From Udeniomyces pyricola (lineage: Eukaryota; Basidiomycota; Tremellomycetes; Cystofilobasidiales; Mrakiaceae), in contig BCIK01000016.1 in NCBI GenBank assembly GCA_039545295.1, positions 1 to 64,000 on the forward strand: a stretch of DNA of 64,000 nucleotides, given 5' to 3'. A program made the translations under genes and the position numbers. Under the pieces are notes generated by a model, which worked only from the letters and a program-made list of their open reading frames with translations, had not been told where the DNA came from and searched no databases. This document shows positions 20,265 to 40,313 of this stretch, piece by piece; position 1 is the first letter of the stretch, and each line of letters starts with the position of its first letter.

Positions 20265-22904
20265 CTATTGTAGGGGCTCTCGAGATTCTCCCAACCGATT
20301 TAGGTGGATATAGACGTCAGTCCCGTATCCTTCCATCTGCAAGGTTGTGGTCCCATCAAGTATCAATTCAAAAAAAAAGTTTGGATACGTTAGCTTGAGT
20401 AGCACTGCGCATTGGGTCCAACAAAGCCAGACAAAGTTCAACTCTGACGCACACTAATCAACCTAAGATCGCCTCCAAAGAATCGAGCGTAAAGTCGTGA
20501 TAGAGGCAAACCATAGCCAAAGCCAGCCATCGGTGCATTAAAGTCGGAGCTGACACCATCGAGGCTAGCTGCCTCCATGGTTGTGTACCTGACAAGGAGA
20601 AGCCAAGAGAGGCAATTCAGCTCATATTAAGGGTCGCAAGCGATTGTCATGCGTGATGACCTACATGTAAGTCCAAATCAAGGGGATAGCGCTTCGCGGG
20701 ATGCCTCCTCCCTCGTCCGAGATCTTGATTGTGATGTCTTCGTTGCCCTCGACGACAACGACCTTGATGGGCGGATATTCTCCATCATAGTCAGGTCCGT
20801 ACCGCTCGACGACCGCTCGCAGTGAGTTTTTTAGGAGCTCAAAGATGATATGAGCCCTGTGTAAGGGAAGAAACCAAAGATATGTGATTCGAACAGTCAG
20901 ATTGGCTCGCGACATGGAGTAGGGGGATCAAACTGGACAAAGATTTCATTGGATTACGTACAAGTGTCCAGGGACGTAGGGGAACGCAAGATCTTTGTCA
21001 CAGACGAGGTGGATCGGGGGTGCCTTGAAGAGTGCAAAGTGATCTGCGCATACATACTTTGCGTTTTCGATCGACTCCATACAAATGTCGTGCACGTTCT
21101 GTCGAGCGAAAATGGATCAAGGTCATCAATCTCAGGTTACAACTGTGGGAGCGAGGAAGCGAGATTGAACATTCAGACCGCACGTACCGCTTCCTTGCAG
21201 ATGATGCCAACGTATTCCTCATGAGCAGGAAGGGTGTTAAGAGCAATGTCTAATGATTGTGTGTCGCATCAAATGAGGGCCGGATCAGTGCTCAGTGCCG
21301 GTGTAAAAGAAGGGGAAGAGAGCTCCAAGAGAATGGTCTTCGCATGCTCACGTTGACCAATGAGGAACCGAATTCCGATTCGACTCATGTGGAATCGATC
21401 GAGAAATTGCTGGATCGAAAGGCCAATTCGTTCCGACTTCTGCGATCTCTTCCACTCAAGGATACCTTGACTAACAATCGAATTTGTGTGTTGTTTTCAA
21501 AATCAGTATCGTCCGAAGCTGGGCAACATATGGAGCGGGCAGCTCTGAAAGACGCAGCTTACGCGATGGTCATAACAGTCGGATCGTGACGCGCCTTGAT
21601 CTTTTGCAGGCACTTGGTGAACTTGGCATTGTAGTCGTGGACCTCTGGCGGCCATTCCACTCCAAGGGAAGGAGCATAGTACCTGTAGGGATTGGGCGCA
21701 GCGTCAGGAACTAAATCGGTCTGAGCCGAGGCGGGAGATTGGCCAGGGGACGCACCGCTTTTCGAGGGGAATTCTCATCTTGCCCTTTTGCGCTTGGTTA
21801 GTAGGAAAGTAATGGTCCTCCTAGATGAACATAGGTGTGAGCGATAACCTTCGGCCCCGATAAAATCATCAATAACGTGTGGTGAAACTTACGAGCGAGG
21901 GGTTGAGCGTTGCGTTTGGGAGAGGACTATCGCGGATCAGACGGCAGAGGCTTGGGTCAGGTTTGTACCTCATCTATGACCCGCATCGTACGAGACGTGA
22001 TATTAATCACTCACGTGGGAGGCTTTTGGTTGAGGGCGTCTTGGATGTGGACGGGCAGAACCGGCGGGGGGAACGAGATGAGTTCCTGCGGAATTTGAGA
22101 AAAAGGCCAAAAGTGGTTGAAATGATGTCAGCGACAGATACCATCACACGGCGGAAGACGAACCACCGCCCCAGATAGGATCCGTGGTATGGCCTCCCTT
22201 CCACATCATCGCTCATAGCATGGGCTCAAGTCGTACGCTGTGAAGCTCCGACACGCCAATCCTCAAGGGAATTTACCTCAAAACTCTGAGCGTACCACTC
22301 CTTGACGCGGTTGATGGAACTCATTTTGTTGAGGTTCTCGGGGAGCTCGTCCAGCTCCTTGACTCGATGGGCCAATCGGACCTAAGACAAGGGATGTATG
22401 GATGGGTCGGATCGCGTGAGCGGGCAAATGGTAAAATATGAAGCATATATAGCAGGACGATGGGTCGCTCGCTCTAAGGCCAGAATGTGGTCGCCTGCTC
22501 CGAGGGAGGGGGGGAGGGGCAGCAGGAAATCGACCGGGAACTTACGGGTAGTTCCTCAGCGAGAAATTGGCTCGCCTTGAGCAAGGTCCCTTGCGTAGGG
22601 TTGGCACCAAACCTATATAGGAGTGAGATATACAGCAGAATACGACAGTCTTTAGCGAGGAAGACCGAGTTGAATTCCAAGGATTCGCATCGCAAGGGAG
22701 AGAAAGCAAGAATGGGGCTAGCTGCTGTTGGGCGGACCGAAAGAAGTACTGTCCGTGATGGCATGCTAAGACTTGGGCGAGGATGTGGTACGAGTGAAAG
22801 GATGTTACGTACCGAATCATTTGCTGAAGTGAGACGCCGGTCTGTGCGAAACCGGCAAAGTGGTGGATCTTGTCCCAGGTGGATGAAGGGATGCGATAGG
22901 ACAT
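20265..22904 (-). CDS. Pyruvate dehydrogenase kinase (mitochondrial GHKL kinase)
   Basis: Phosphorylates and inactivates the E1-alpha subunit of pyruvate dehydrogenase in the matrix. The start at 22904 gives [19 protein letters not shown] and [11 protein letters not shown]. Then come [48 protein letters not shown], and [20 protein letters not shown], which holds the H-box-like region. The GHKL ATP site comprises [13 protein letters not shown] (N box), ISDEGGGIP (G1) and [19 protein letters not shown] (G2). The last exon, [16 protein letters not shown] with stop at 20265-20267, is the conserved PDK C-terminus. About ten exons, introns 50-150 nt. The close relative branched-chain ketoacid dehydrogenase kinase is the alternative, but the C-terminal motif favours PDK. 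Divergent from LPD1, another PDH-complex gene. Confidence 0.9.
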
Positions 22905-23575
22905 GGTGTGAGAGAGACAGCTGGTGGCCGAGCGTTTGTTAGGTTGGCAGGGGGAAGGGACAAGAGACTGAGAGGCGTCTGAAAGAGAGCAAGCGTGATG
23001 TGACGGAGGCCGAGGGGGAGTGGACAAGGTGGAAGGAGAGGTGATTGAGAAGGCAGAGGAGACAAGGGAAAGGGGGGGGGGGGAAGGAGGGGAGGGGGAA
23101 TGAATGAGTCTGTGATCATCATCAAGTCATATAATCAGGTCCTCGGGTACACTCGGCCAACAGCCGGGGGCAGTTGCTGGTTGGCACAGCTATTGTGATA
23201 GGTGAATGACCAGGCTTCCTTGCCGCTTGTGTTAAAGTCAACATCTGCCCGGCTGGATATTGGTTATTAATTATTAGATATTGCATATTGAACATTGAAT
23301 ATCGGATATTGGATATCGAGAATTGGGATTTTGAACGCTCATCATAATCTCTCTCCTCAGCTCTCGATCAGCTTCAAATCTCACACTTGAAGCAATCACA
23401 ATCACAAATCACGCTTCATTCAAGCGCCTCTCAGCTCAGTTCCCCTGCTCCCACGTCCAAAGGGAAACCGCCCCCCCCCCCGCCCGTCTTCCCTCCACCT
23501 GACTCGCTCCCTCCAAGCTTCTTCATCCTTCCCCATCCCTTCCTTCTCCACCCCCGTCCGCCTCCCTCACGCATC
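22905..23575. promoter_or_regulatory. Shared promoter PDH kinase / LPD1
   Basis: 671 bases between divergent starts. GA-rich next to the kinase (22990-23100, with a G run at 23070-23082). The middle (23255-23335) is AT-rich and made of short ATATTG-like repeats. The right end is CT-rich, ending in the LPD1 leader. No other gene. Confidence 0.6.
23255..23335. repeat. Degenerate ATATTG/TATTGA repeats
   Basis: About ten imperfect copies of a 7-9 base unit (GATATTG, CATATTG, AACATTG, AATATCG, GGATATTG). It sits midway between the PDH kinase and LPD1 starts. Confidence 0.65.
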
Positions 23576-27112
<3,537 letters not shown>

Positions 27113-29104
27113 ATGACCATCTCCTCTGTCCCAAGGGCTTATACCCTTACCCGCCGGACTATCTTCCGATCGACAACCTCCTCCCATGGATTCGATCTTC
27201 CTCTTCTCAGCCGTCCTAGTTCCTCTTCCCCTGCCGATGTCACAGACGGCATCAAGTCCAACGCAGCGACCGCCTTCACCGCCCCGGACGTGGGGCTCGG
27301 TCAACTCTCTTACCCACGCTCCCACTTGGCCACTTCCTCCACCTCATCCGAGTCCCAGCACATCAGTTCCACTCCGAGTTCTACACCACCCACCCCCACC
27401 TCAAAACATGCCGCCCAGCCAACGATACTGGTCACATCACCTCTTGAGCCCTCGCCCAAGCAGCCGTCGTCCCAGCAGGAGGTACCTCCCAAGCCCATAG
27501 GATCAGCGACCGGTCCTAGATCCTCTCCTCCCAAGGCTCCACCCCCCATGCCAGCCTTCAGTCGAGCAGCTGTACCGCCTCACTCAGACCTAGGCACTAG
27601 GCGGGTCCCCAACCCCTACATGGCCAATCCCTTCTCTCTTTCAGCTCAACTACCCATCATCCCTGCGCCTGATGACCTCAAAGTCTCGCCTCCGCTCTCT
27701 AAGGCGTTAGGATTACCTTATCCACCTTTTATCGAGCCAGAACAAGGCTGGTTCTCTTCTTACGCTGGGCCCGCCCGAACGGGTGACAAGAAATTCGATA
27801 TGAAGGCCAAACACGCGCTCGCGTAAGTCCCGAACTGCTGTAGCAACGACTTCAAGCGGCTTGAGCCGGACGGCAGTCAACACGTTCGTGTACCAGAAAT
27901 ATACACATGCCATTATGCTGTTCAATGTCAGAATCGATTTGGGATACAAAGATGATTGTATAAGCTGACGCGTCGTTCTTCTTGCTTCATCAACCATGTC
28001 TTTCTTTCCCCCCCACACCTCGCTCCTTCGTTCATGCCAATGCTTGTGGCATTTGTTTGCCTGCACGCACCTGTGACACCCTTTTAGGTTTAGGATGACT
28101 GTCAACAAGGTCTCGACCGTCGCTCAAACCAAAAATGTCGAGAACTACAAAGGCAAGGCATGGATTGCTCCCAAGATGCTCATCCGAGAAGACGTTGGTA
28201 TACCTTTCCTTTTGCCCTACGGATGCACCCCGACATGGACCCAGGCGAGGGCTTTGTTCACTAACGGTCCCATCTCTTTCTCTCATTAGAAATCGCTCTA
28301 TTTTCCTAACGTCCCAGGCAAACTTCTGAAGGGAAGACAGGGCGAGACCGTGCACACGACCGAGCTCTGTGAGGACAAGATCTCGATCATCTGCTTCATC
28401 AGCTCGCAAACCTCAGCGGTAAGCTGAACTCATCATGACAAAAAGCACGAATACGCAGGAGAATTTACACAGCCTCCTGGTTTGGTCCTGACGATTGTTT
28501 GCGGCTTCCTCGACCTAATCAGAAACAATGCAAGTCGTTTGTCGACCCCATCTGGGAGCGTTTCCAGAACGAATCTTCCCACTTCAACCTGATTCATATC
28601 AACCATCAGCCAACCAAGATTCGATCATTCATCGTCTCATTCTTCGTCAACAACCTCCGAGCTACCGTCCCGTCAGATCTGCAGAACAACTACATCGTGT
28701 CTAAGCACGATCTGAAGATCAATAGCGAGGATATCGCGCTCGGCATGGAGAATGAGCTCGTCGGATACGTGTACCTCGTCGTGAGTTTACAATGCAAGCA
28801 ATGATGTGATTTTTACTGGCTGTCCAAAGCCCTCGCGTCTTCTGCCCACTGACTTCGATGGCTCGTTCTCACTCGTTCCCACTACTCTCGCCCCCAACAT
28901 CAGGACGAAAACCACAAGATTCGTTGGGCCGGTTGTGCGGCAGCAACGGCCGAGGAACAAACGTCGCTAGCTGTCAACACGCAGATCCTCATTGATCGGC
29001 TCAAAGCTAAACAGGCAAGGCGAGCTAGTGCTGGACCCAGCAGTACTGAAGACGACAAGCTGGGTAGCGAGTTGGAAAATAAGGCTTCGGCGGTGATACT
29101 GTAA
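27113..29104 (+). CDS. ATP10: Mitochondrial F1Fo ATPase assembly factor Atp10
   Basis: Chaperone for Atp6 during assembly of the Fo sector in the inner membrane. The N-terminus PRAYTLTRRTIFRSTTSS is a targeting sequence, followed by about 170 Ser/Pro-rich residues, an extension longer than in yeast. Conserved core: FIEPEQGWFSSY, KKFDMKAKHALA, then after the first intron FRMTVNKVSTVAQTKNVENY, APKMLIRED, SLYFPNVPGKLLKG (the Atp10 ALYFPNL-type motif), DKISIICFISSQTSA, ESSHFNLIHINHQPTKI, IVSKHDLKINSEDIALGMEN and GYVYLVDENHKIRWAGCAAA. Five exons. The C-terminal tail KLGSELENKASAVIL is polar. The R-W-A-G-x-A/G motif near the end is the family signature. Confidence 0.92.
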
Positions 29105-29285
29105 TGACGTACACCTTAGTGGCCATTTACACACCTGCGTGACTGAGACTTGTATGTTTGCGAACGATATTGCGATCCGAATTGCAGTATGCGCCATCTT
29201 GGTCGGCCCCAGGGTTGCCACGATGATAAATAAAGAGCGAAAAGCAGATAACCAACAGTACAAGTCACATCAAATCGAACGGCGC

Positions 29286-31057
29286 TCACAGCCTCATACT
29301 CCTCCCAAGCTCCTCCACTCGGAGTTCTTCATGCCGACCGTCTCGTTCTCGATCAAAGACGTCCCGAACACTTCCCCCTCCTCCTCCCTTCTCTCGCCAT
29401 AGCACTCGGAACTCGTCCTTGAGCGCACCAACCTCTTCGGACAAAAATGCAATCTGAGCGGCTAGGCGTTGAAGTAATAGCTGATGCGTCTGGAGCGTAT
29501 GTGAGATCTGCTGGGGAGTTGGAAGATGAGCTGCGTTGGTCGACGAAGGAAGGAGGGAAGAAAGGGTTTGTTGTAGTTGCTGGTGTTGTTCAAGCAATAT
29601 AGTGAAGTTACGGGTTTCAGTCCACGCCGAACGATCCAGACAGCTCATCAACAGAAAGTTTCTGAACAAAAAGGACAAGCGAGCGATCTGTTGAGAAGAC
29701 GAACTCACGTTCATAGCATTCTGGTAGGTCGTCACACGCACGGCCATGTCGCTGGTAAGGCGAGTAAAGTACTCATGCGGAAACTTGGCCTGGCCTCTGA
29801 GAGTTTGACGACCTTGAGGTGTCTGGTGTGTCGACAAGTGCAAAACCAAACCCTTTCAGCTAAGCCATCCTGGTTCGAGATACGCGTGATAAACATACAA
29901 CGATCTGCAGCAAGAAATTCACCTTGGAGGCATCCATGATCCTCGCTCCGCGAACCGCATCTTCGCCATCAAGAGTCACGCGCTTCTGAAGCTCCTCGAC
30001 ATGTCTTGCTGATGCATTGATGCTATGAGTGAGCGAAGTGGTTTCCTGGGAGAACGAATGATGACGTACATTGCACCCGAGAAACGATTAGTTCAATACC
30101 GCGATTATGGACCGCGATGCCTGGACGAACTGAGCCGAAAGCAGGCACGTACAGTGATCAGGCGCTTGAGCAGGTTAGAAGTCTGGGGGATGGTCGGCGT
30201 TGAAGGAGAGTAAGACGTGGATGTAGCCGAGAGGGGGTGTTGGGAGAGCGAATGCGAGAGCGAGATCTGTTGGTTGATGAAGGAGCTGAAGGGATGATCG
30301 GAGACACGTAGCTGTAAGTATGTAGCCAGTTCGATAAGACTGAAGTATAACACAATAACTATATCGAAACAAACCGACGGAACTCACTCGATGCCTTCAA
30401 CTAGTCTCTGGGCCTCTGCAGGAAGCTCGGTAAACTTGGTGGCCTTGGATATTCCTCCCTGAGCTTGACTTTGGTTGAAGCCTTGTTGTTGCGGTTGTTG
30501 TTGCTGCTGCTGCTGCTGCTGCTGTTGCTGTTGCTGTTGACCAAACAGCGCGGTGGATGACTGTGCCGGCTGAAAAGGTTGAGTGGTAGATCCAAACAAC
30601 GAGCTCGATTGCTGTTGAGGCTGCGTCGAACCAAAGAGACCGCCCGAGGTAGCTGGCGGAGCAGGTTTTGAGGCACCAAACAAAGACGAGCCACCTGCTG
30701 GCTGGGATCCAAAGAGAGATGTCGACGGTTGCTGCTGCTGCTGCTGCTGCTGCTGAGCAGGCTGGCCAAAGAGGGAGGTGCTCGCTTGCTGCTGAGGCGC
30801 GGCTCCAAAGAGAGACGTTGGCGGTTGTGCTTGAGCGGCAGGCGCGCCAAACAGGGAGGGTTTTGGAGCCGTTGATGAGGAAGCACCAAAGGAGAAGGGG
30901 GAGGACGCGTTGTTGGCCTGGGCAACGTTTGAAGAAGGAAGAATTGGATGAGCATGGTGCGGCGGGCTGTCAGGGATCCTAGACGTGTATGCGGCCGGTG
31001 TGCAACGGCGGGCGAGAAGGAGGTGACGATTGTCCTTACGGCGGGAGCTCCAAACAT
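29286..31057 (-). CDS. FG-repeat nucleoporin, Nup49/p58 type
   Basis: Central channel component of the nuclear pore. The start at 31057 gives MFGAPA, a GTAAGG donor and a CCCAG acceptor leading to ANNASSPFSFGASSS. FG region (30930-30480): many SLFG units (SLFGAP, SLFGAA, SLFGQ, SLFGST) separated by poly-Q encoded by CAG/CAA runs (30495-30537, 30728-30757). The hinge reads TKFTELPAEAQRLVEGIE, a motif kept in Nup49/p58 proteins. It is followed by a coiled-coil half: VEELQKRVTLDGEDAVRGAR, FPHEYFTRLTSDMAVRVTTY, LLEQHQQLQQTLSSLL and LLLQRLAAQIAFLSEEVGAL. The tail (DVFDRERDGRHEELRVEELG) is charged. Nup57/p54 is the alternative; the ELP-x-E-x-Q hinge favours p58/Nup49. Head-to-head with FES1. Confidence 0.82.
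30495..30540 (-). repeat. CAG/CAA repeat coding poly-Q in nucleoporin
   Basis: About fifteen Gln codons, mixed CAG and CAA, between FG repeats. A second, shorter run is at 30728-30757. Confidence 0.8.
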
Positions 31058-31384
31058 GGCGGGCAGAGAGATTGCGTTGCGAACTCGGGCGACTGCTCAA
31101 GGCACTGAAAGAGGTGTGCAAGTAGTATAGAATGGGGGTTGATGGAGGATGCAAGGATGCATCTGTAATTGTCGGACGCGAACGGGAAGTCATCAATCCA
31201 TCATCGCGTTACTCCTCAAGCTACGTCGCCGTCACGCGTTATCCCTCTTGTGTCACGCTTCGACACTTCAACTTCCACGCCCTGATTCATCTTGACAAAC
31301 ATTCCATTTGCATCCTTGTCATCGCCAACCATCGATCCACCCTACACTCCCATCACCCTTGCCCTCTTCTCACACATCCCAGTC
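31058..31384. promoter_or_regulatory. Shared promoter nucleoporin / FES1
   Basis: 327 bases between divergent starts; CT-rich toward FES1. An open frame runs through it on the minus strand to 31196, but the short ATG exon at 31057 with its strong donor is the better start. Confidence 0.4.
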
Positions 31385-32950
31385 ATGTCCGCTGACCTTA
31401 ACCAGCTTCTCCAATGGTCAGCCACATCACACTTGCTCATAATCACCCCCATCGTAACCGCCAAACTGACCTTTTTACCCTCGCTTTCCGTTTTGCCACA
31501 CTCGCACATACCCAGGGGAATCGCCAACTCCGTCTCCGAGGATGGAGACGCTTCACAGCTTCACAAAGTCACTGCTGATATCAAGGAGGGTAGGCGGGCC
31601 GACTTGTCAGATCCAGGCATGCTTGAGGCCATCATGGGCAAGAGTGACGCTACCCTCATGAAGGAGGCCATGACCGCCGCCGTCGACGAGCGGCTTGATG
31701 AGGAGCAACGAGGGTCAGCCAATCATTTTGATCACTCGTGTGATCCTACGACGCGAACTAGAAGATGACATAAATGTACTTATTGACGCCCCAACGTAAT
31801 GCGTGTGGTTTTCTTCTCGCAGTATCGCGCTCGACAACCTCGAAATGGTATGTGTTCAATTATTATCCTCTTTCTTTCGTGCTCTTTGGTTATCAATCCT
31901 TTTATCTTTCAAAGCACTCGCATACTAGGCCGATCCCGACTGATGTGATTTTTTCTACTCCAGATGATTGAGCAGATCGATAACGCCAACAACATGCAGA
32001 CCCTCGGCCTGTGGCCCCCCTTGATCCAACTTCTTCGGTCCCCTTCAGATCAAATCCGCCAACAAGCTGCTTGGGTTTGCGGAACAGCCGTCCAGAACAA
32101 CCCCAAGGCTCAACAAGCAGTTAGTTACCGGACAATTCACTGAAAAGCTTAAGATTTGAGCCGCAGCGGTAGACTAACTTTCACTCTAACCTGCGACTGC
32201 TAGTTCCTCAGTTACGATCCTTTGCCTACCCTTCTTGCTATGATCTCTACGACGACTGAGCGACCGCCGATCGACGGTCTGCCGAACCTGCCCCCATCAA
32301 GTGGCGAGTTGAGATCGAGGGCTCTTTACTGCCTGAGTGGAGCCATCAAGCACAACGAAGAAGCCGTTCTGTCACTCGACAACAACGGTGGCTGGGGCTG
32401 GGAGGTTCTCAAGGGTGCTCTCAGTGGTATGTGCAAGATACCCGAAACTCCTCCTCAGTCAACAGGTCACCATACTCATCATCCTACACGTTTACTTTCC
32501 TATACAGACCCTTCACTCGTCATCCGTCGCAAGGCTGCCTTCCTCCTCTCAACTATCCTTCTCCTTGTTCCTCTCGCCGGTACGGCCACTGGGTTCGCTC
32601 CCTACTCTCCTCACACGGCTTCCACGCCTTCTCCCAGCAAACGTATCCTCGCTTCTTTTGCGTCCCACCATCTTCCTTCGACCGTCCTTGCTTCACTTTC
32701 CTCCTCCTCCAGCCATCCTGCTCCTGGACCCAACGCCGACGAATCACCAGCGAGCGAGGACCCCGACTACAAGGAGAAGGCTTCCAAAGTGCTCGTCCTA
32801 CTTGCCGAGAGGAAGGCTCTTCTTGATGGACAGAAGGAGGAATTTGCGACGCTTGTCAAAGGCTGGGAGAGCAGTGAGGGTGGGCTCGAGGCCGCTATCG
32901 GTCTCGGACAGACAGAACAGGCCTCGTTGAAGAAGTCATTGAGTATTTAA
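31385..32950 (+). CDS. FES1: Hsp70 nucleotide exchange factor Fes1
   Basis: Armadillo-type exchange factor for cytosolic Hsp70 (HspBP1 family). Exon 1 [11 protein letters not shown] joins [11 protein letters not shown] across a GTCAGC...CCCAG intron (31427-31515). Then [20 protein letters not shown] and [17 protein letters not shown] lead to [81 protein letters not shown] and [22 protein letters not shown] and [14 protein letters not shown] are Fes1 hallmarks. Five or six short introns. The C-terminal part (32600-32950) is longer and more polar than in yeast Fes1. Confidence 0.95.
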
Positions 32951-33331
32951 GCGAACTTCAACATGTTTCCCGATCCCGGACTTGACGCAAGTGACCCTGG
33001 TGAAGGCAACTTAGTATTGAATACGCTCGTTTACTGCGTGTGTCCCTCAAACGCACGTTGCTCGCTTCGGTGTTTGGATACTGACTGGATGAGTCACAAT
33101 GTTGATGAAACTGACGAGTTTTGATAGGCAGGGGCGACCGCTTGATGGCCCCCGAGCCGTCGGTAAGCAGGGCGGCCGCCGATGAGCCCCTGTCTGGCCT
33201 GACCCGCCACGCCGCCATGCGAAAGGCTTCAAACTTGGATCCGCCACTTGTGCAAGCGTTTCCTTATCTTTCACCTTTGTTTCCTTCATCCTCGACCTTC
33301 ATTTACCCGTATCCTGACCAAATCTACATCC
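32951..33331. other. Intergenic FES1 to first VGGF-motif gene
   Basis: About 380 bases; nothing recognised beyond a pyrimidine-rich leader (33260-33330). Confidence 0.4.
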
Positions 33332-33976
33332 ATGGCTCCACCCGATCCTTCAACCGATACGTCCAGCGAGCGGAGAATCACCCCTTCCTCGTCCTTTGCT
33401 GAGGCGATGGGCTCCATGACCTCCCTCTTCTTGGCCTGGGTACCTCGCATTCCATCCAGAGATTCCACTCATCGCCGAACATCTTGGTCCACCACGCCTA
33501 CTCGATCTAGCACATCATCCTCGCCTTCTATCACAGCATCCTCATCTACCGTCACTTCTACCGTCTCTACGGCCGTCTCATCTCCAGTCTCGTCTGGCCG
33601 TACAACGCCTGTGTCCTCTCACTTCACCTTTCCAAAATTTCACATCACGCACGTCTACTTCACACCCACTCCACCTCTTCGATTGTTTTCTAAGAGCGCC
33701 CACCTCCAAGGCTCATTGCCGGTCGCCCATTCGTCAACCCCGTCCCGCACCATCCCCATCTTAAGCTCATACCTACCCTCGCCGACGTCAGCAGCCACTA
33801 GGGACCAATCTCAGGACTCCCATCAGTACGATCGTCAGCGGACGCTCCTGAGAAAAAAGGACACGCCTCACCTCCGCCGGCCAAAGGAGAGGAAGCAAAT
33901 GTTGGCTTGGAAGGAACGCAAGCAGGACAGGGGGCCTGTCGAGCTCAAGGTCGGAGGTTGGGCTGATGTTGCTTGA
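33332..33976 (+). CDS. Unknown Ser/Thr-rich protein with C-terminal KVGGW motif (A)
   Basis: Intronless frame; ATG at 33332 gives MAPPDPSTDTSSERRITPSS. It also stays open upstream to about 33248, but this ATG follows a pyrimidine-rich leader. About 214 residues, mostly low-complexity Ser/Thr/Pro (STSSSPSITASSSTVTSTVS). Conserved-looking blocks are ITHVYFTPTPPLRLFSK (middle), a basic stretch RRPKERKQMLAWKERKQD, and the end VELKVGGWADVA. The HxxxTPTPPLRxxSK block and the terminal K/R-V-G-G-F/W recur in the gene at 55925-56593, and the terminal motif alone in the gene at 45404-45883. No signal peptide or membrane helix. Function unknown; I do not recognise the family. Confidence 0.7.
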   Translation: MAPPDPSTDTSSERRITPSSSFAEAMGSMTSLFLAWVPRIPSRDSTHRRTSWSTTPTRSSTSSSPSITASSSTVTSTVSTAVSSPVSSGRTTPVSSHFTFPKFHITHVYFTPTPPLRLFSKSAHLQGSLPVAHSSTPSRTIPILSSYLPSPTSAATRDQSQDSHQYDRQRTLLRKKDTPHLRRPKERKQMLAWKERKQDRGPVELKVGGWADVA

Positions 33977-34421
33977 GTGTTTGAGTGAACGCGTACGGAG
34001 CTGGAGAGGAGAGAGGGGAGGGGGGAGGGGGGAGGGGACAGCTGGGTAGGTATCGTTCTGTGCAGGATCAGATTGAGTCAATGTGAGGCTGAAACCAGAC
34101 ATTCTACATGAGAGATTTCAGGGACAACAAGCATGTCGAGGGCATCTAGACAAGAAAAATAATGGTAACACAGTTCGTGAAAGGAGAAGAAAACGAGAAG
34201 CACAAGCCACATAGCACTCGTAGGTTGCGACTGAACAGAAACGACAAAGAAGACTAAGAAGAACGAAAAAAAAAAAAGGGGGAAACGGGAGTACATGTCG
34301 GCGTAAAAGAGAAATAAACAAACACAAAGAAGAAAGCAAAAGAAAACGAAACCGAAATCGCACAGTACTAAATGGCAACGGGTGAGAAATGCCGACCTTA
34401 TAGCAAAATCTTGACTGTGTC
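33977..34421. other. Convergent intergenic region
   Basis: About 445 bases between the unknown VGGW gene and the PIK1 3' end. G-rich triplets (34010-34040) and A-rich runs (34266-34280, 34300-34350). Confidence 0.4.
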
Positions 34422-39255
<4,834 letters not shown>

Positions 39256-40313
39256 GGCAGTTGGAATGGGTCAGAAGGAAGAGACCGTCCGAATGCCGTC
39301 GGTGGTGGGTCGTCGTCGGGAGCGGGATGAGATGCAATTTGAGATGTGGAGGGCAAGGTCGATTCGAGGGCAGTGATCCGAGGGCAGGGCCGAGTACGTT
39401 GGGTCGAGGGAGATTGAATACTAGACGTTGTTCGTAAAGGGAGAGATGGGAACGCGTGATGATCCGTCTGGGTCGTGTTGAGCAGCTAGCTACTAGCTAG
39501 TGACTAGTCAGATCATCGATCATCGATCAGATCCGTCAGATCCATCAGAGACTCGAACCAACTAGTTATGTAACTGCTGAGCAAGTCAAGTCGTGCTATT
39601 TTCCATGTAAGTAAACTTATGAGGTCTTGTATCCCAATTGGACGCGCCGAGAGAACGACTGCGATTGCTTTCTGTTCAATCTCATCTTGCGCCCGGCGCC
39701 AATAGTCAACCGAAGTGATGGACGTAATGTAATGGGTCGGAGGAAATCTGTATTATCATGCAGTTTCGTTTCGTTGTCCATCCGGCCACGTCCCCTGTTT
39801 TCCATACATCATATACGCATGCGCACACACATGCTTGCCTCCGGTCCCTGGCACGCATCATGCATGTACGGACACGTTGCGAACTCTCCGATCCATCGCG
39901 CCTGCATGCAGAGTCATTCATCAGCCATCATCGCTCATCATGCATACACGCAGACCATCATGTTCGGCAATTGGATGCGGCTACGAACAACTATTCCATA
40001 TCACTGTATACCATCATATCATGACTTGGCCAGGCCGATTGACCCACATCATGATATCGCGCTCGCTGACGGTCAGTTGCGTGTATTTTCACATGCGTAC
40101 GTAAGAATGGCGGCCGTCTGCACTAACGCATGATGATCGCTTTCAACCAAAACCCGGACCGACCAACAGAAACACTAGCGGCTACATAAGATATAGGCAC
40201 AGAGAAACAAACAAGCGACAAGGGATATAGGGTTACCAAGAGAAGACTTAAAACAAGATAATTACCCCGACGAGGGGTGACGATGCGAGCCAGCTAGTCA
40301 ATGAAGCCCGGAT
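39256..40313. other. Intergenic PIK1 to unknown gene
   Basis: About 1.06 kb. CTAG-rich palindromic patch (39484-39510: TAGCTACTAGCTAGTGACTA) followed by ATCATCGATCATCGATCAG repeats (39510-39545). Histidine-like CAT/ATGCAT repeats at 39800-39960. No convincing gene. Confidence 0.5.
39484..39545. repeat. CTAG and ATCGATC short repeats upstream of PIK1
   Basis: Imperfect palindromes (CTAGCTACTAGCTAG) followed by overlapping ATCGATCATCGATCA units and GATCCGTCAGATCCATCAG. Possibly promoter structure of PIK1, whose start is 230 bases away. Confidence 0.5.
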
